Counted from the first letter of the stretch, positions 37,676 through 50,070 are shown. The stretch: 64,000 bases of DNA from Brachypodius melanocephalos (GCA_013398615.1 VZSR01000680.1:17161-81160), one strand, 5' to 3'. A program made the numbers and translations. Notes: generated by a model from the letters alone, not told the origin.

Positions 37676-37700
37676 ATGATCTCCCTGTCCGACACGCAGA
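37676..37700 (+). CDS. GOLT1B: GOLT1B coding exon 1
   Basis: 'MISLSDTQ' plus one base; donor CAGA|GTAAGC. Confidence 0.96.
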
Positions 37701-40700
37701 GTAAGCGCTGCCGCCGCTCCCGCCGGGGAACGGGGAGGGGCCGCCCGCTGCGGGGCTGGGGGCGTCGGGGGCCGGGAGGTCCCAGGGCGGCCGGGCTCGC
37801 CGGGCCAGCACCCTTTGTCCGCGGCGGGGCCTCCCGGGAGCGGCCGAGCAGGGGCCGGCTGGGCCCCTGGAGACCGGCTGGAGACGGGCTGGAGCCCGCG
37901 GTGGGGTGGGAGCGGACAGGGGCGGGGGGAGCTCTCACGGCCGCATCCCCGCCGTGGAAGCCGCGGCGGCCCCGGTGCGGCGGTACCGGCAGCTGGCGGG
38001 GAGCACGGAAAGGGAGGCGGGATGGAGAGCGACGGGGCAGCGCTCGGCAGGGTCCCTCGCCCTTAGGAGAGCTCTGCCACCAGCGCGGCGGTTCGTCTGG
38101 GGCTGCGGGTGTTCGGTGTGCTGTGACGGGATCACAGGATGGCCTGGGTTAGAAGGGGCTTTAAAGATGATCACACTCCAACCCCCTGCCTTGGGCAGGG
38201 ACACCTTCCACTGCCCCANNNNNNNNNNNNNNNNNNNNNNNNNNNNNNNNNNNNNNNNNNNNNNNNNNNNNNNNNNNNNNNNNNNNNNNNNNNNNNNNNN
38301 NNNNNNNNNNNNNNNNNNCCCCAGTGAGGGCACCTGGAGTGCTGTGTCCAGTTCTGGGCTCCCCAGTACGGGAGAGACAAGGAGCTACTGGAGAGGGTCC
38401 AGCAGAGAGAGGGTCACAGAAATGATGAGGGGTCTGGAGCATCTCTGTTATAAGGAGGGACTGTGGGAGCTGGGCCTGCTCAGTCTGGAAAAGGAGGGAT
38501 CTCATTAATGCACATAAATATCTCAAATCGGTGCCAAGAGGATGGTGCCAGACCTTTTAGTGGTGCCCAGCTACAGAACAAGGAGCAATGGTCATGAAGT
38601 AAAACACAGGGAGTTTAATCTTGACATGAGGAAGCGCTTCTTTATACTGAAGGTGGCAGAGCCCTGGAACAGCTGCCCAGGGAAGGTGTGGAATCTCTCT
38701 CTCTGGAGACATCCCAAACCCACATGGACACATTCCTTCATCACCTGTTGCAGGAGACCTTGCCTTGGCAGGGGGTTGGAGTAGGTCATCTCCAGAGGAT
38801 CCTTCCAGCCCTAACAGTTGTGATTCTGAGATAACAGTTTAAGCTGCAAGGTAAAGGACAATGATAGCCCTTTGATTTAAATTACCGTCTCATGTATTTC
38901 TGGTATGATTGCCACAGAAGGAAGTGAGTCTGCCTGATAAGCACCACAGCATCAGTTATGGAGGAGGGTGTGAAAAATTTAGAAAAACAAAGTTGACTAA
39001 GTTTGATAGCAGGATACTGAAAATGAAGGTATTGGAGAGCCAGTTAAGGCCAAGGATGAAGACAGGCAGCAGAGTTCAGCAGCATTCATGGTCAATGATT
39101 CCTTGAGGTATTCAGATATTTTGCTGTTACTGGGGTGAGTACTGACCCTTGGGGTTAATTTTTAGGTTTCTGATTGATTAAACCCTTGTGGGCTTTGCTT
39201 TTTCCCTTAACTTCCTGTCTGGAGTATTAGTTGGGCAAAAAAAAATTCACTTCAGAAAGAGACTCACTGCTTTTCTTTTGCGTAGTTCCTTATGACCTTC
39301 AGCTATTTCCAGTGCTAAGGCTGTTGGTTTTAACTGCTGGAGAAAAGAGTATTAAATAAAATACTCTGACATTTAGGGGTTTTAAGGGTGGTTGGTTTGG
39401 GTTTGGTGGTTTGTTTTTTTTTTTTTTCAGTTTTTCTAAAATTCTGAAGATAGATCATCAGTTATTTTAAAATTCACTGCTGTCTGGAAAAATACAGAGT
39501 TAGTTATGGAGTCACTGGTGGAGTAGTGTGATAAATACCTGGAAAGAACCACTGCATTGGTCGATGTTTGGAAAGTTAATTCTGCATCTGTAGTCTAGAA
39601 CATAATTTTAAGTGGTGCATTGAATGGTGTTATAAACCACCAGTAATTGCAAAAGAATGCACTTAGCTTTTCCCAAATTAAACATTTAATACTAAAAAAG
39701 TACTGCTATCAAAGTAATAGTTATGGATCAAATAGGAACTGTATTCGTTTTTGTCTTCTAAAAGCCTACAGCACGCAATTCCATTTTATTTTGCACTATA
39801 TAAAAGACCAGGGATGTGCATTGTCTGCCCTAATCTTTCACAAGCAATGTATCTTAATTTTGAATCTTAATATCTGCTAAGCTTTTGACACAGTGCTGCA
39901 GTACTCTTGCACAGCTTATGGAATTTCTGGAGAAACACTGAGGAGGGTTTGCTCCCTTGTCTCAGGAAATCATAATAATCCAGAATAAATGCAACCTGGC
40001 TAGCATGTGTTTCTGCATTTCCAGGCATTGATATGTTGAATTTGACTAATGCAGTAAAGCTCTTCTGGCACAGGAGAAAACATTTAAAAATAGTTTGCTC
40101 CCTCTATAAATATTCATTGTTTGTTATTGAAAAGATTTTATACAAGATGCCAGCACTTTTTCTTTTCCTTCCTCTAAGAAGACTAGGTAAATATATTTAC
40201 AAATTCTGATACAAATCAAGTCAGTAACATTTTCTGCTGAGATATCAGCACCCGAGGACAATAGTCCTGGACCATTCATCTTCTTCCAGCAGTTATTTTG
40301 GGATAATGAGAATAATGTTTGTTTCTCTTTTTTCCTTTTCCCTCCACTAACCAGAGAATATGGGTGACTTCTGAAGTGAATCAGAATCCATTGTGGCAGA
40401 AGTGATTGCGAACACATTTTGGGTGGTTAGAGAAGTGTCAGAGCGGTGATTGCAGCAGCTGTTGGGAGTTGGCCTCTGCCTCCTTGCCAGATCCATACCT
40501 TGAGCTATGTCTGGGGGAGGAACTAACTTCCCAGGACTGCATATTTATCTTGCTGGCAGCTGGTAATTCCTCTGGAGTCCTGCCTCCAAGTGTTTTCCTT
40601 CCAGAATACAGATTGTTTCTGCTCTTCTGAAGTAAAGAGTACTGGGGAAAAGGGCAGTTGCAATTCTTACATTGCCTTCAGCCAGCAGATCCATTGAAAA

Positions 40701-43700
40701 TACAATTTGCAATTCCGTTCTTCATTGTAAACAAGTACGGAGAGCACCTGTAGTAAATTGTTTGTATTGAGTTACTTAGTGGTTTTAATTGTGGGGTGTT
40801 AAAATGCTCATAGTGAGGTTAAAGTGGCAGACTACTACAGAACTACAGCTCTAACAGCATGTGCTCTGCAGCCTTGCTGAAAGCCAAGCCCTTAGAGAAG
40901 TTTGGGGAGTGGAATGATGCTATAACAAATCTCTGAGCTGTTTTGAAATTTATTTCCAATAACTTCTTGGAAGTCCTGAAACCAGCATAATTATACTCTT
41001 TTACTCCCAAGCTCATCAACCAACAGCAAATGACCAACTGCATCTACAAAGTCCAATTAAAATATATTGAGGTAGATCTGCCCAACAGTAGCAGTGAGGG
41101 CTGTGATTGTGGGTTTGGGTTTTTTGTTTCTTTCAGGACAGGGTAAGCAAAACTACTTGGAACTTCAAAATGCACATGTATACAGGCATAGTATTAGGGT
41201 AGGTTTTGCTAAGATGTTTCTGTGTCCTATAGGTTTCTAAATTGTCTGGTCACAGGGAAAACAATAATAAATGCATGTGTTTGCAGCCCTGTTGCTGCCA
41301 TTCCTGGTTTTTCTCTCCTATTCAGTTTGTGTGAGAATCAAAGAAAGGCTTTAGAGATTAAAATTAAAAGCAGGATGTATTTCTAAGAGCAGTCCTCAAG
41401 ATCTTTTAAAGACTGTTCTCAAGTAGTAGTTTTAATCACAGTTTGACATTTCTAGCCTGGTTTCTTATACAAACCTTCCATCCTACTCTTGGCTTCCCAG
41501 TATTTCTCCAACATCCTTTGCAGAACGCTAAGTTTATAGAACGGTTTAGACTGGAAAAAAACCTTTAAGAGCATTGAGTCCAACTGTTAACCCAGCACTG
41601 CCCGGTCTATAATATAAGCAAATATATTAAGTACAAAAGGTATTTTTTAAAATTCTGCAAATTAAGATCATAAAATGAAACTGCTATGCAACACTAGCAG
41701 TCTAGAGATATTCTATCTATATGTAATGTAGATCTACTATTTAATTAATAAAAATTAGTTATAATTGAACATGAATCCCTCAGTATTTAGTATCTACTAG
41801 TTTTGTGAAAACTGGCAATTGTCTGAAGGCCTAGGCTAGTGTATGATAGCTGTCAGCACATGTATAACTTGAAAAAATCCTGCAGGATTCATCCAAGTTG
41901 TGTTCTGTCTGGAAACTGGGGGGAGTGGAACTGCTATGCAAGGTCACAGGAGGATGGAGTGGACCAGGGTACTTACATTACTGTGGTAAAGGTAATGGGA
42001 TAAGATCTGCAAATCCCAGAGTGTTCTGAGTTGAAAGAGAAGGATCACAAGAATCCACTCAATGATCCACAAGGATCACTGAGTCCAGCTCTTCAGTGAA
42101 TGACCCATCTGGGAATCAAACCCACAACCTTGTTGGTATTTGTACCATGTTCTGGCCAGCTGATCTAATCTGGAAAACAAAATTTCATTATCTCTTTACA
42201 AAACAATCCTTTTCTCCATACTAGCAGTTAATCAAAATATGTCTTTGCCATATGTATATATCCATGATTGCTTTTGGTTACATTAATTTTCAGTGTCCAG
42301 TTCCAAATACAGACTTTTTGATAAGCAGCTTCCAAAGATCTGTCTGTTGAACTAATTGGTGTCTACAAGATTAATGATATTTGTACATTCAGGAAACTTT
42401 CCAAATTTAAAAAGTCTTTACACTGGATGTTCAAATTTTTCCCCAATTTTTATCCATGACTTTTTCTTGGTACCATGTTTTGTTACATGCCTAAATTTGC
42501 TTCTTTTTCAGAGATTGGGATGGGACTAACAGGCTTTGGAGTGTTTTTCCTCTTCTTTGGAATGATACTCTTCTTTGACAAAGCTCTTTTGGCTATTGGA
42601 AATGTAAGTGCCTTTTCTGAACTTTACTTTAGAATCAAGTATGTGATCTATTGAAGATAGACTAAAAATAGAAGAGTATGTTATCAGTTTGAAGCTGCAT
42701 GACAAAGATTACTGTGGTGATTTGGTATAAAGGAGGAGTTGTGCTCAGTGATAGGAGTGAATAATTTTTCCTGCTTGAGGTTAGAACAGTTCACACTGAT
42801 GTGAATATCACCTTGGGTCAGGCCTGTGGGATGTTGGTAGACAAGAAGCAGCTTGTTCCACAGTTGTTGTGCTGCTGCAAATGTGGGGTTTTTTTATGAT
42901 CCTCTAAGATAACTCTCAATTTAAGTAAGTATTTGGATAAGAACCATTAAGTACGTGCTAGCAAATGTAGCTTTGCAGTGCTGTATGAGGAAAAAGAAGT
43001 ATGAATTGCTGACACTTCTGGCTTTGGAAAACCTCGACCTGTTTCCTAAAAGAGAGATTCAGTATCTTCAGCTTGAAATTGTTGCTCAAAGCAGCACAGA
43101 AAATAAATCCTAGTTCTGGTACACAAAATTTCCAATCCAAATATAAAATGACAGGGTGTTTTCTGCATGTGATAGTCTCTGTACCTCTGCTGTTCTCAGC
43201 TTTGCCAGCCAGCCAAAGCGCAGTCTGTTTGGTAGAGGTTCACCCCCTCTTTTGCTGATGCCTAAAAGTCTGCAGCCAAACAGATCAGTTTCATTCTCAA
43301 ATACTGAGATTCCCTGAAAGGAAATACAAAATTATATCTGAATTTGGGTGCATTAGTTGAAGCATTGTTATGAACCATCAAATCAAGTGTGCAGGGGAAG
43401 AGTGACAAATTAAATAATGCTTATTTCTTCTTTTCCTAATGTAAGGTGGAAATACGAGATCCTGTTTAGGGAAAATGAAAACATAGGTAGGAAGAGACAA
43501 TGACAGGCTATGTGGTAACCAAAGATAATGCAAGAAAAGGTACTGTATCCTTGCAGAGAGCTGTTTTTATTTAAAAAAAAAAAGTTATATCAGAAAGGGC
43601 AGGGGATTCTAAGAAAGTGATTTATTGAATACCATACAAAACTTAAATTTGAGTAAAATAATCTAACTAGTTGGGACTATTGTGATAGTATTCAGTCTAT

Positions 43701-46700
43701 ACTGGAACAAATAAACAGTAAAAAGGTTCTACACATTAAAAAACAACTGTGCAGCTTTTTCTGTCTCTGGCTTTGCACTATGAGTAGATCAGTAGAAGCT
43801 GTTGAAGATGTCAGTGGCACAGAACAGAGGTGCTTTTATGTGTGTTCCTAGTTCTTAGGAACCTTTGCTGTCAGTAGTACTTCATCACCATTTGTGGTAA
43901 AGATTGTATGCATGTGACAGGGCAGATCCAACTGTTGTCAGCAGGTCTTTTGTCTTGAGTGTGTTTGGCAGAGACCACAAAAGATAGACTCTACTTTCAA
44001 GCAGATGAGAGCTACAAGTGCTTTAACATGTACCTTACAAAAGAAAATCAATAGTAAATTGGTTCTCACCAACTGTCTTTTGGATTAAAAGAAGTTGTGC
44101 AAGAAAGTCTAATTTTGTAAAATACATATGTATCTATGTTTACATCCTGTATTTGGGAACATAATTAGTTGTTTTCTTTCTTTGGTTTGTTTTTGTTCTT
44201 TCTAGGTTTTATTTGTGGCTGGCTTGTCTTTTGTTATCGGTTTAGAAAGAACATTTAGATTCTTCTTTCAAAAACACAAAATGAAAGCAACAGGCTTCTT
44301 CCTGGGTGGTGTGCTCATAGTTCTCATTGGTTGGCCTTTAATAGGAATGATCCTTGAAATTTATGGGTTCTTCCTATTGTTCAGGTAAGTCCTATTTGAA
44401 AACAACTTTGTGTAAGTTTATCTAGGAATAAATGTATTCATGCAGTGTTGACAGTTGACAAAGCAGCATCCTTTAAATGTTCCTTTTGGACAGATATATT
44501 AAATGGTTTATTTACAAGTTGGTAAGTATTTTTCCAAGACTCCAATCTGCTAATGTTTGTGAGGAATTTACCAAAGTGACTTTGATAATGCTGATATCTA
44601 ACCAAAGAATTGTAAAGCTTCAAAATATGTGGGAGCCCAGATTGTTAGCAGTATGAAGTTTAAATATCTCCTCATGGAAAAGGGATGCTTGGTACTTTTA
44701 TTGGTGGGGAGTTGTAGGTGTAGAAGAAGGGATTGCAGGCAACCTCACCCCTGATAAGTCATAGCTGTACTAATTACCAAAGAAGAGGAACAGCCTTGCC
44801 CTTCATGGGTTGCAGCTGTGACTAATAAAGATAAGTGTGATAAAAGGGGTGGGTTGGGTGTTAGGGGAGGTCCTGGAGGTAGCGGAACCCTGAGAAGGAA
44901 GCAATGATCCAGAGAAACACAAGGAAGAGTTGGTGCTGTAAAAGATCTGCTGTGAGGTCAGTGTGGGTCTGATGGGGTCAGAGCCTGCTGTTGGAGCCTG
45001 CAGTCAGAGGCAGCAAGGAAATACTTGCAGTCATATTCCAGCAGGAAATAACCAACAGTCGGAGCCTGCAGTTGGACTCTACAGTAGGAGCTTGCTGTGT
45101 CAGAGTCAGTGAATAGTTGGAGTCAGGATAACTGAAATGTAAAGAGGAATAAACTAGGATTCTTTTTCATACTGCGATAAACAAGAAGTTTGTCTCGGCT
45201 CATTTCTACCTTCTAATGAGAGGGCTGCTGTAACAGGGAGTTTATTCTTTAACAAATGGGGCAAAATATTTAGTTACTACCATCCCAAGTTTATAACATT
45301 ATCATTTCATCACTATGGTAGCCCAGAGAAAAGATGTTTTCTGTCATGTTTCATTACAATTGTACCTTAGAGTCAGAACTGCTTGTTTGGGTTAGTATCT
45401 TGACTCAGTTAAGGAAAAAATGGAAATTCTATTTTTTAACAGCAATCTTGAAACATGTTCTAACTTTCATAATGTGTCATTAAAGTTCTTCATAAACGTA
45501 ACTGTAATGGTGAAAGAATTTGACTTGTTGCAACCTGCATAGATATCTATATTTTTTATCTTTATTTCCATGGTTGAAGTTCTATGCTTCCCTACAGAAC
45601 AAAGCAAAAATTATGCAAAAATTAGAAAGGAATGCTTGTGGTTGTTCTTGGACTTCTGTCCAGATGCATACTGTTTCACTAATGGTTAATGATCAAGTTT
45701 CAGACTCTGAAGTGTTCAGTGAATGGCTAAATAATACTGTTCCTGTTAATCAAAGTGAAACCATTGTTCTCATGGAGCTCTTTTTGTACTCAGTAAAATT
45801 GTATGATAATGTGGTATTTAGTTCAGGTAAAATGTTTCTTTTTAAAAACAAAACTGAACTTGGCTCCTACTGGAGACAGTGAAATTTCAGAAAATGAGTT
45901 TTTTTGGGTTTAATGTATCTCTTATTGTTCTAGTCCGTGTTACTCTGAATTCTGTCACTGCAAGTGCTTTGATAATCACAGTACTTCACTGAATACATTG
46001 TCACTTCTTGCATGTAGTGCTTGGTTTAATCAGCCAGTACAAAACAAGTAGAATGTGTTTCCAACAAAACACCCTCCTCTTAAGACATGTCAGAGGAGTT
46101 ATAAGTTAGTATGTCTAAGCAGCTATGGTTATGGATTATCTAGTGGTGCTTGCAAGGTAAAATAATGTTGAGAGGTTTATAGAAGAGCAATAGCTGTCCC
46201 TAGGACTATCCCTTAGCCTGAAGGAAATTTTAAAAAGGATGGATAATTCCAGGTGTGAATGTTTATCTAATTTGTCATAATTTAAAGTATCTGGAGACCA
46301 GTGGTTTGGACTGAATGATCTTAAATGTCTTTTCCAACCTTGATGATTCCATGATTCTGTGACCATCTTTTCCAGTGTTTGTTAGTTGATAGAATCTAAA
46401 TCCCTTGCCACAAGGTTGGCTACCTCAAGCAAAGCTTTTTGTTTTGTTTCAATCTTGTTCACTTGAACCATCATCCTGTTGTCAGTAACTTGCTCCTCTC
46501 TAAAGAAGTTGTGATTTAAGTCTTTCCTCAAGCATCATTTTATACTGAAACATTTTACCTGAATGAAATCATTTTATACTGTTCCTTAGGATCCTGCTGC
46601 TTGGTTGTACAGCAGAAAACTGCCCTGGCTATTATGGGACAGTTGTAATCTAAGGTGGTTTTGGAGCCTTTTTCAGATTATAGTTAAGTGCAGCATTATA

Positions 46701-49075
46701 GCTGACAGTATTATCCCTACTGGACTGACTATTCCTTATTCTTGGACACGGCAGTTGTTTTAATCTGTTACAATGATTTGTGCTCTGCTTCACAATTTAC
46801 TGAGCTGCTGAAATGCTCTGGTCTTAAAAAAATAAAAAATCTCAAAAGCCCCCCCCTTATTGGTGTGGATATCACTCAGCAAATAGTTCTTAGCTGTGTG
46901 ATGAAGAGGATGATGATGACTTGTGAAACTTCACTGTTTATGGCTGAGGCCTCATTGCACATTAATCCTTATACCATGCAGGAAATGCTCAACATGAGAT
47001 CCCTGGAAATGCCACCAGCTGGCTGCAAACAGCTGAGCTGCTGCCACCAAAATTTTTTTCTGCGGCAGAGGTTAACTGTACAGTGCAGGGGCTACACCAC
47101 AGCAGTTATGCCAGGCAACATCCCCAGGGTCATGATCCAAACCACTGACTTAAATTTGGGAAATAAATGAACACACAACTGTCATGCTCCATTTTCTTTA
47201 GGTAATGTAAAGAATCCCATACGTGGTTTTAATTACACAGAACTAACTTCACTTTTTTTTACATTGGGTCTTGAATGTATTTTCTATAATATAAAGAGGA
47301 ATTATCTCAAAATACATATGCTAATTTTGAGAAATCAATTTTGCTGACTAAGTTGGGTATTCTCGCTTGAATTATTTTTTGATGAGCTGACTGAGAGTTG
47401 CCAGCTGTGAAGAAAATTAAATCAATTTAAAAATACACCATTTCTTTCCTGGTTTTCTCCTTTCTCTGGTGAATATGTATTGATATATTTTATAAACAAG
47501 TGTGCTGCTGACAAGTTGCAAGATTTTACGTAATCTTGGTTTAAAAATTACCTGCTATGTTTTTCATGCTACAGCAATATGAGAAAAGCCTAATTATAAA
47601 AATTAATACCATCTTCTGATGTCTTACCTAAAGGGGGTTCTTTCCTGTGGTGGTTGGCTTTATCAGAAGAGTTCCAGTCCTTGGATATCTCTTGAATTTA
47701 CCTGGTATAAGCTCGGTAAGTTTGGTACTTCATGCAACAACTGAAGCATGTTCTGGTTTTTATTCCATTGATACAGCACTTGTAGAAATGCGTCAGAAAC
47801 AAAGCAAATACAACTTGGGAGCAATGACTTCAAATGCGTTCCTGTACGGTTCTTGCACCATACACCTCACATTCATCCCCAGAGAGAGACTTCTAGGTGT
47901 AAGAGGAGCAAAGGGATGCGTTTGCAGAAGCTGCTACTGGATGGTGAAGCAGGAAGAGCCCTGCATTGTTACTGGGAGTGTTGGAGTTCTTCCTGCTTCA
48001 CTGTTGGCCCTGGGTGACCAGATAGGTGAATCCTGCCACTGCCCTGGGCCTCTTCTCCTGTCTGTACAGTGAGGAGGACACTGTGGTGCAGTGTTTGGGT
48101 GAACTTAGGAGAAGTGTTCATTGTTAAGTTGCAGCTTGTATGGTGAACCCAGAAACTCTCAGGATGCATAGTCATTCATCAGATATATTTATTAAGGTCC
48201 ACTGCAGCAGGCTACATCTTTTTATTACTAAGATTTGTATTTTTTTCAAATGGAGCTTTCCATATTTTAAACTAAATGGCCAGAGATTTGAAGACAATTA
48301 ACAGAAAAATGCTAATCTAGGGTGTTTCAGTCAACTACTTTTACTGTGCTAATTTTTGTATGTATTTTAACACAAGCATTTGTAATACTAGTTTTGAAAG
48401 CAACAGTTTTAATAGCTACTACTAAAAATTAATAGTGAGAATAACTTTAGATACATACAGGCTATTTTTTTAAAAATGAGTGTTCCAGATCATCTGTTTC
48501 AGTCTCACAGTTAGGCTAAGTTGTGGCTCATAATTCATGATCAATTGAATGTTTCATTTGTCAATTGATCTTACTCATATTTAATTTGATCATAACAGGG
48601 TTAAATCTTGTTTTTAAAAGATAATTGTTAATGTTTTATTCAAAGCCTACGTAGGCTCAGAAGAGAATCCACAGTAATGGTCAGTTGAAATATCTTCCTT
48701 GGTCTACTAATTGCATGTGTGGCTGAGACTGTATTGTTTTGTTTTAACCATTAAGCTGGCAGTGTTATCTGCATTCTTCTATTTCCTTTCTCATTCTGTT
48801 GAATCATCATGTTGCACTGTTAATGTCTACATGAGAAAAACATGTTATGCAGAAACACAATTGCGATTGTAAGAATTTTGGTTTTCACAAACCTAAGCCA
48901 TGAGACCTCGGTGAGTACTACTTGACTCTCATTTCCAGTCATATACTAACTGTGCAAGTAGCAAGCAGTATTTGAGAGCAGCTTCACTGTACATAAATGT
49001 TATCAACTTAAAGCCTTTTTGTTTCCTTTTCCACAGCTTGTAGATAAAGTTGGAGAAAGCAACAACATGGTATAA
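37676..49075 (+). CDS. GOLT1B: GOLT1B, vesicle transport protein GOT1B (5 coding exons)
   Basis: Joined exons are 37676-37700, 42512-42603, 44206-44384, 47634-47715 and 49037-49075. The ATG sits in a strong Kozak context (GCCGCCACCATG), phases agree and all introns are GT-AG. The product is 138 aa, the usual length for the Got1/Sft2 family. It is a small membrane protein of the early secretory pathway, in yeast needed for ER-Golgi and Golgi fusion steps. Four hydrophobic segments are visible at about residues 12-31, 36-53, 68-90 and 91-109, with a basic loop '[10 protein letters not shown]' between TM2 and TM3. It ends 'VGESNNMV'. It shares its promoter with RECQL. Intron 1 holds a 100-N gap. 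Confidence 0.97.
38129..38218 (-). mobile_element. CR1 fragment, left of gap
   Basis: The reverse-oriented CR1 tail ('CACTCCAACCCCCTGCCTTG') is cut by the N run. Confidence 0.88.
38219..38318. other. Assembly gap, 100 N
   Basis: Exactly 100 unknown bases, a conventional size for a gap of unknown length. It lies in GOLT1B intron 1 between opposed CR1 copies. Confidence 1.
38319..38840 (+). mobile_element. CR1 3' part, right of gap
   Basis: A forward CR1 segment: 'AGGGTCCAGCAGAGAGAGGG', 'TTTAATCTTGACATGAGGAA', and a tail 'GGCAGGGGGTTGGAGT' near 38767. Its 3' end is reverse-complementary to the fragment left of the gap. Confidence 0.9.
38841..41529. other. GOLT1B intron 1, unassigned part
   Basis: No gene, RNA or repeat family was recognised. 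A T run lies at 39414-39428. Short open frames here have no recognisable domain. Confidence 0.5.
41530..41610 (-). mobile_element. CR1 tail fragment
   Basis: 'TTTATAGAACGGTTTAGACT' then 'CATTGAGTCCAACTGTTAAC' in plus-strand view; a short diverged reverse CR1 3' end. Confidence 0.7.
42005..42173 (-). mobile_element. tRNA-Ile-derived SINE (TguSINE1-like)
   Basis: On the minus strand the element starts near 42173. It has an A-box-like 'TTAGATCAGCTGGCCAGA' and then a B-box-like 'GGTTTGATTCCC' with 'GGTTGTGGG' before it. The spacing and the 'GTACAAATACC' anticodon-arm remnant match a tRNA-Ile ancestor. A CR1-like tail follows ('GGACTCAGTGATCC...TTTCAACTCAGAACACTCTG'), ending near 42005. A tRNA-Ile head on a CR1 tail is the described layout of the zebra-finch SINE, which supports a passerine host. 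It lies in GOLT1B intron 1. Confidence 0.8.
42512..42603 (+). CDS. GOLT1B: GOLT1B coding exon 2
   Basis: Residues 9-39, '[20 protein letters not shown]' onward: first membrane segment and the loop to 'AIGN'. Confidence 0.97.
44206..44384 (+). CDS. GOLT1B: GOLT1B coding exon 3
   Basis: Residues 40-98 plus two bases: second and third membrane segments and the start of the fourth. Confidence 0.97.
44713..45235 (+). mobile_element. Solo LTR with 6-bp target-site duplication
   Basis: A 523-bp block begins TG (44713) and ends CA (45235). It is flanked on both sides by the exact 6-mer GGGAGT (44707-44712 and 45236-45241). Inside, AATAAA occurs near 45151, about 85 bp before the 3' end, as expected for an R-U5 boundary, so the element reads on the plus strand. 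The part before it is rich in degenerate 'GGAGCCTGCAGT' repeats. A 6-bp duplication is typical of class II (beta/ERVK-like) avian elements. No internal retroviral genes are present, so it arose by LTR-LTR recombination. It lies in GOLT1B intron 3. Confidence 0.85.
46275..46372 (+). mobile_element. CR1 3' tail fragment
   Basis: Forward CR1 end: 'TGAATGATCTTAAATGTC', 'TTTTCCAACCTTGATGATTC', then 'CATGATTCTGTGAC'. Confidence 0.85.
47154..47180 (+). repeat. 27-bp dispersed repeat, copy 1
   Basis: Matches 52422-52448 at 26 of 27 positions, same strand. It contains AATAAATGAA. The sequence on either side of the two copies is not clearly alike. Confidence 0.7.
47634..47715 (+). CDS. GOLT1B: GOLT1B coding exon 4
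   Basis: Residues 99-126, '[20 protein letters not shown]' to 'LPGISS'. The donor TCG|GTAAGT stops a 141-codon read-through frame. Confidence 0.96.
49037..49075 (+). CDS. GOLT1B: GOLT1B coding exon 5 and stop
   Basis: Residues 127-138, '[12 protein letters not shown]', then TAA. Acceptor TTCCACAG. Confidence 0.96.
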   Translation, partial: LVDKVGESNNMV

Positions 49076-49604
49076 TGACGAGAGGGTGGAAGACTGATCT
49101 AAACTTTTACTGTATTATTTATAAAATCCCTTTGAAGAACACTCAGCACAAAGATTAAGTTGTGTACAAAGGAAAAAGCTTGTTACATTCTTTACATAAC
49201 AGTTTAAATTAAAAATGTATAGTCAACAAATATACATTAGAAAAGAAGCTCAGCAAGTATGCTTCTAGGAAAGTAACTCCAGAGTTCGGGAAGTAAACTG
49301 AAGAGGGGAAAGTCCTGGAATAACCCATGTTACAACTGTTCAAGATTTTTTTTTGTTTTGTTTTGGAAAACATGCTAGAGGCTATGAACCCTTGTGGAAT
49401 TAACGGTGCCTGTTCTTTACCTCCTTATTTTGAAGGTGCAGTAGAGCAAACAGGTCTACATTTTTAAGGGTAACCCAAATTTACCCAACCCTCTGCTTGC
49501 TATCCTCAGAGTGCAAAAAATCAAACAGGAAACTTCTTGTGTAACAAGAGATGCATCTTTGCATGAAGGTTAAGATGACTATTCATCTATAAGTGTATTA
49601 TGAC

Positions 49605-49610
49605 AATAAA
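49605..49610 (+). terminator. GOLT1B: GOLT1B polyadenylation signal 1
   Basis: AATAAA about 530 nt after the stop. Further copies are at 50071, 50858 and 51638, so several 3' UTR lengths (about 0.55 to 2.6 kb) are possible. Confidence 0.5.
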
Positions 49611-50070
49611 AAGGAAACCCTACACAGTTCTGTTGTAAACATTTTTGTAAATATGTGGCTGAAATACAGCATTGTTATCTTAATGTTTCAAAGCCAAATG
49701 TTAGTTGATTGTATTTGCCTTCCATTTTGGAATATGCAAAAGGTCAATCTTTAATAACTTTGGTCTTAAATGTTGGTTCTGAACATGTAGAGCTCAGTGG
49801 GGAACTCTGGAAGCTGACTTGCAGTCCTTCCAGGTTGCTGTCTTTGAGCCATGTTACATGTGCATCCTGATGAGAATGTAGCCCCTTGTCACTAACATGA
49901 AAACTTTGTGAAATACGCTTAGTTCAGAAAAAACTGCATTAGATTGAGGTGCTGATGTGAACCCTGTGACATGTAACTTATCTGAATTTGGAGCTTTGTT
50001 TTTAAACAGCTTGAAACTAAGCTTTCTTTGTTTACTCTGGAACTACAAATTGACTTTTATTTTTTACGGT

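Larger units (their letters stand above)
37350..37760. promoter_or_regulatory. Bidirectional CpG-island promoter of RECQL and GOLT1B
   Basis: A GC- and CpG-rich block lies between the divergent genes. It has three CCAAT boxes (37482-37486 forward, 37550-37554 as ATTGG, 37567-37571 forward) and an Sp1-type GGGCGG at 37572-37577. No TATA box was seen. CCAAT/NF-Y plus Sp1 without TATA is the usual pattern of divergent housekeeping promoters. The GOLT1B start codon follows the last CCAAT by about 105 bp. Confidence 0.8.

Noticed and set aside
37505..38152. 215-codon open frame overlapping GOLT1B exon 1
   Set aside because: It lies in a CpG island where stops are rare, has biased Arg/Gly/Pro composition, and conflicts with the GOLT1B frame and splice donor.
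37906..38526. Frames crossing the N run
   Set aside because: They are open only because unknown bases contain no stops.
42099..42173. A functional tRNA-Ile gene
   Set aside because: The arms are mismatched, the anticodon loop is degraded and a CR1 tail is attached; it is a SINE.
47647..48072. 141-codon frame
   Set aside because: GOLT1B exon 4 read through its donor into the intron.
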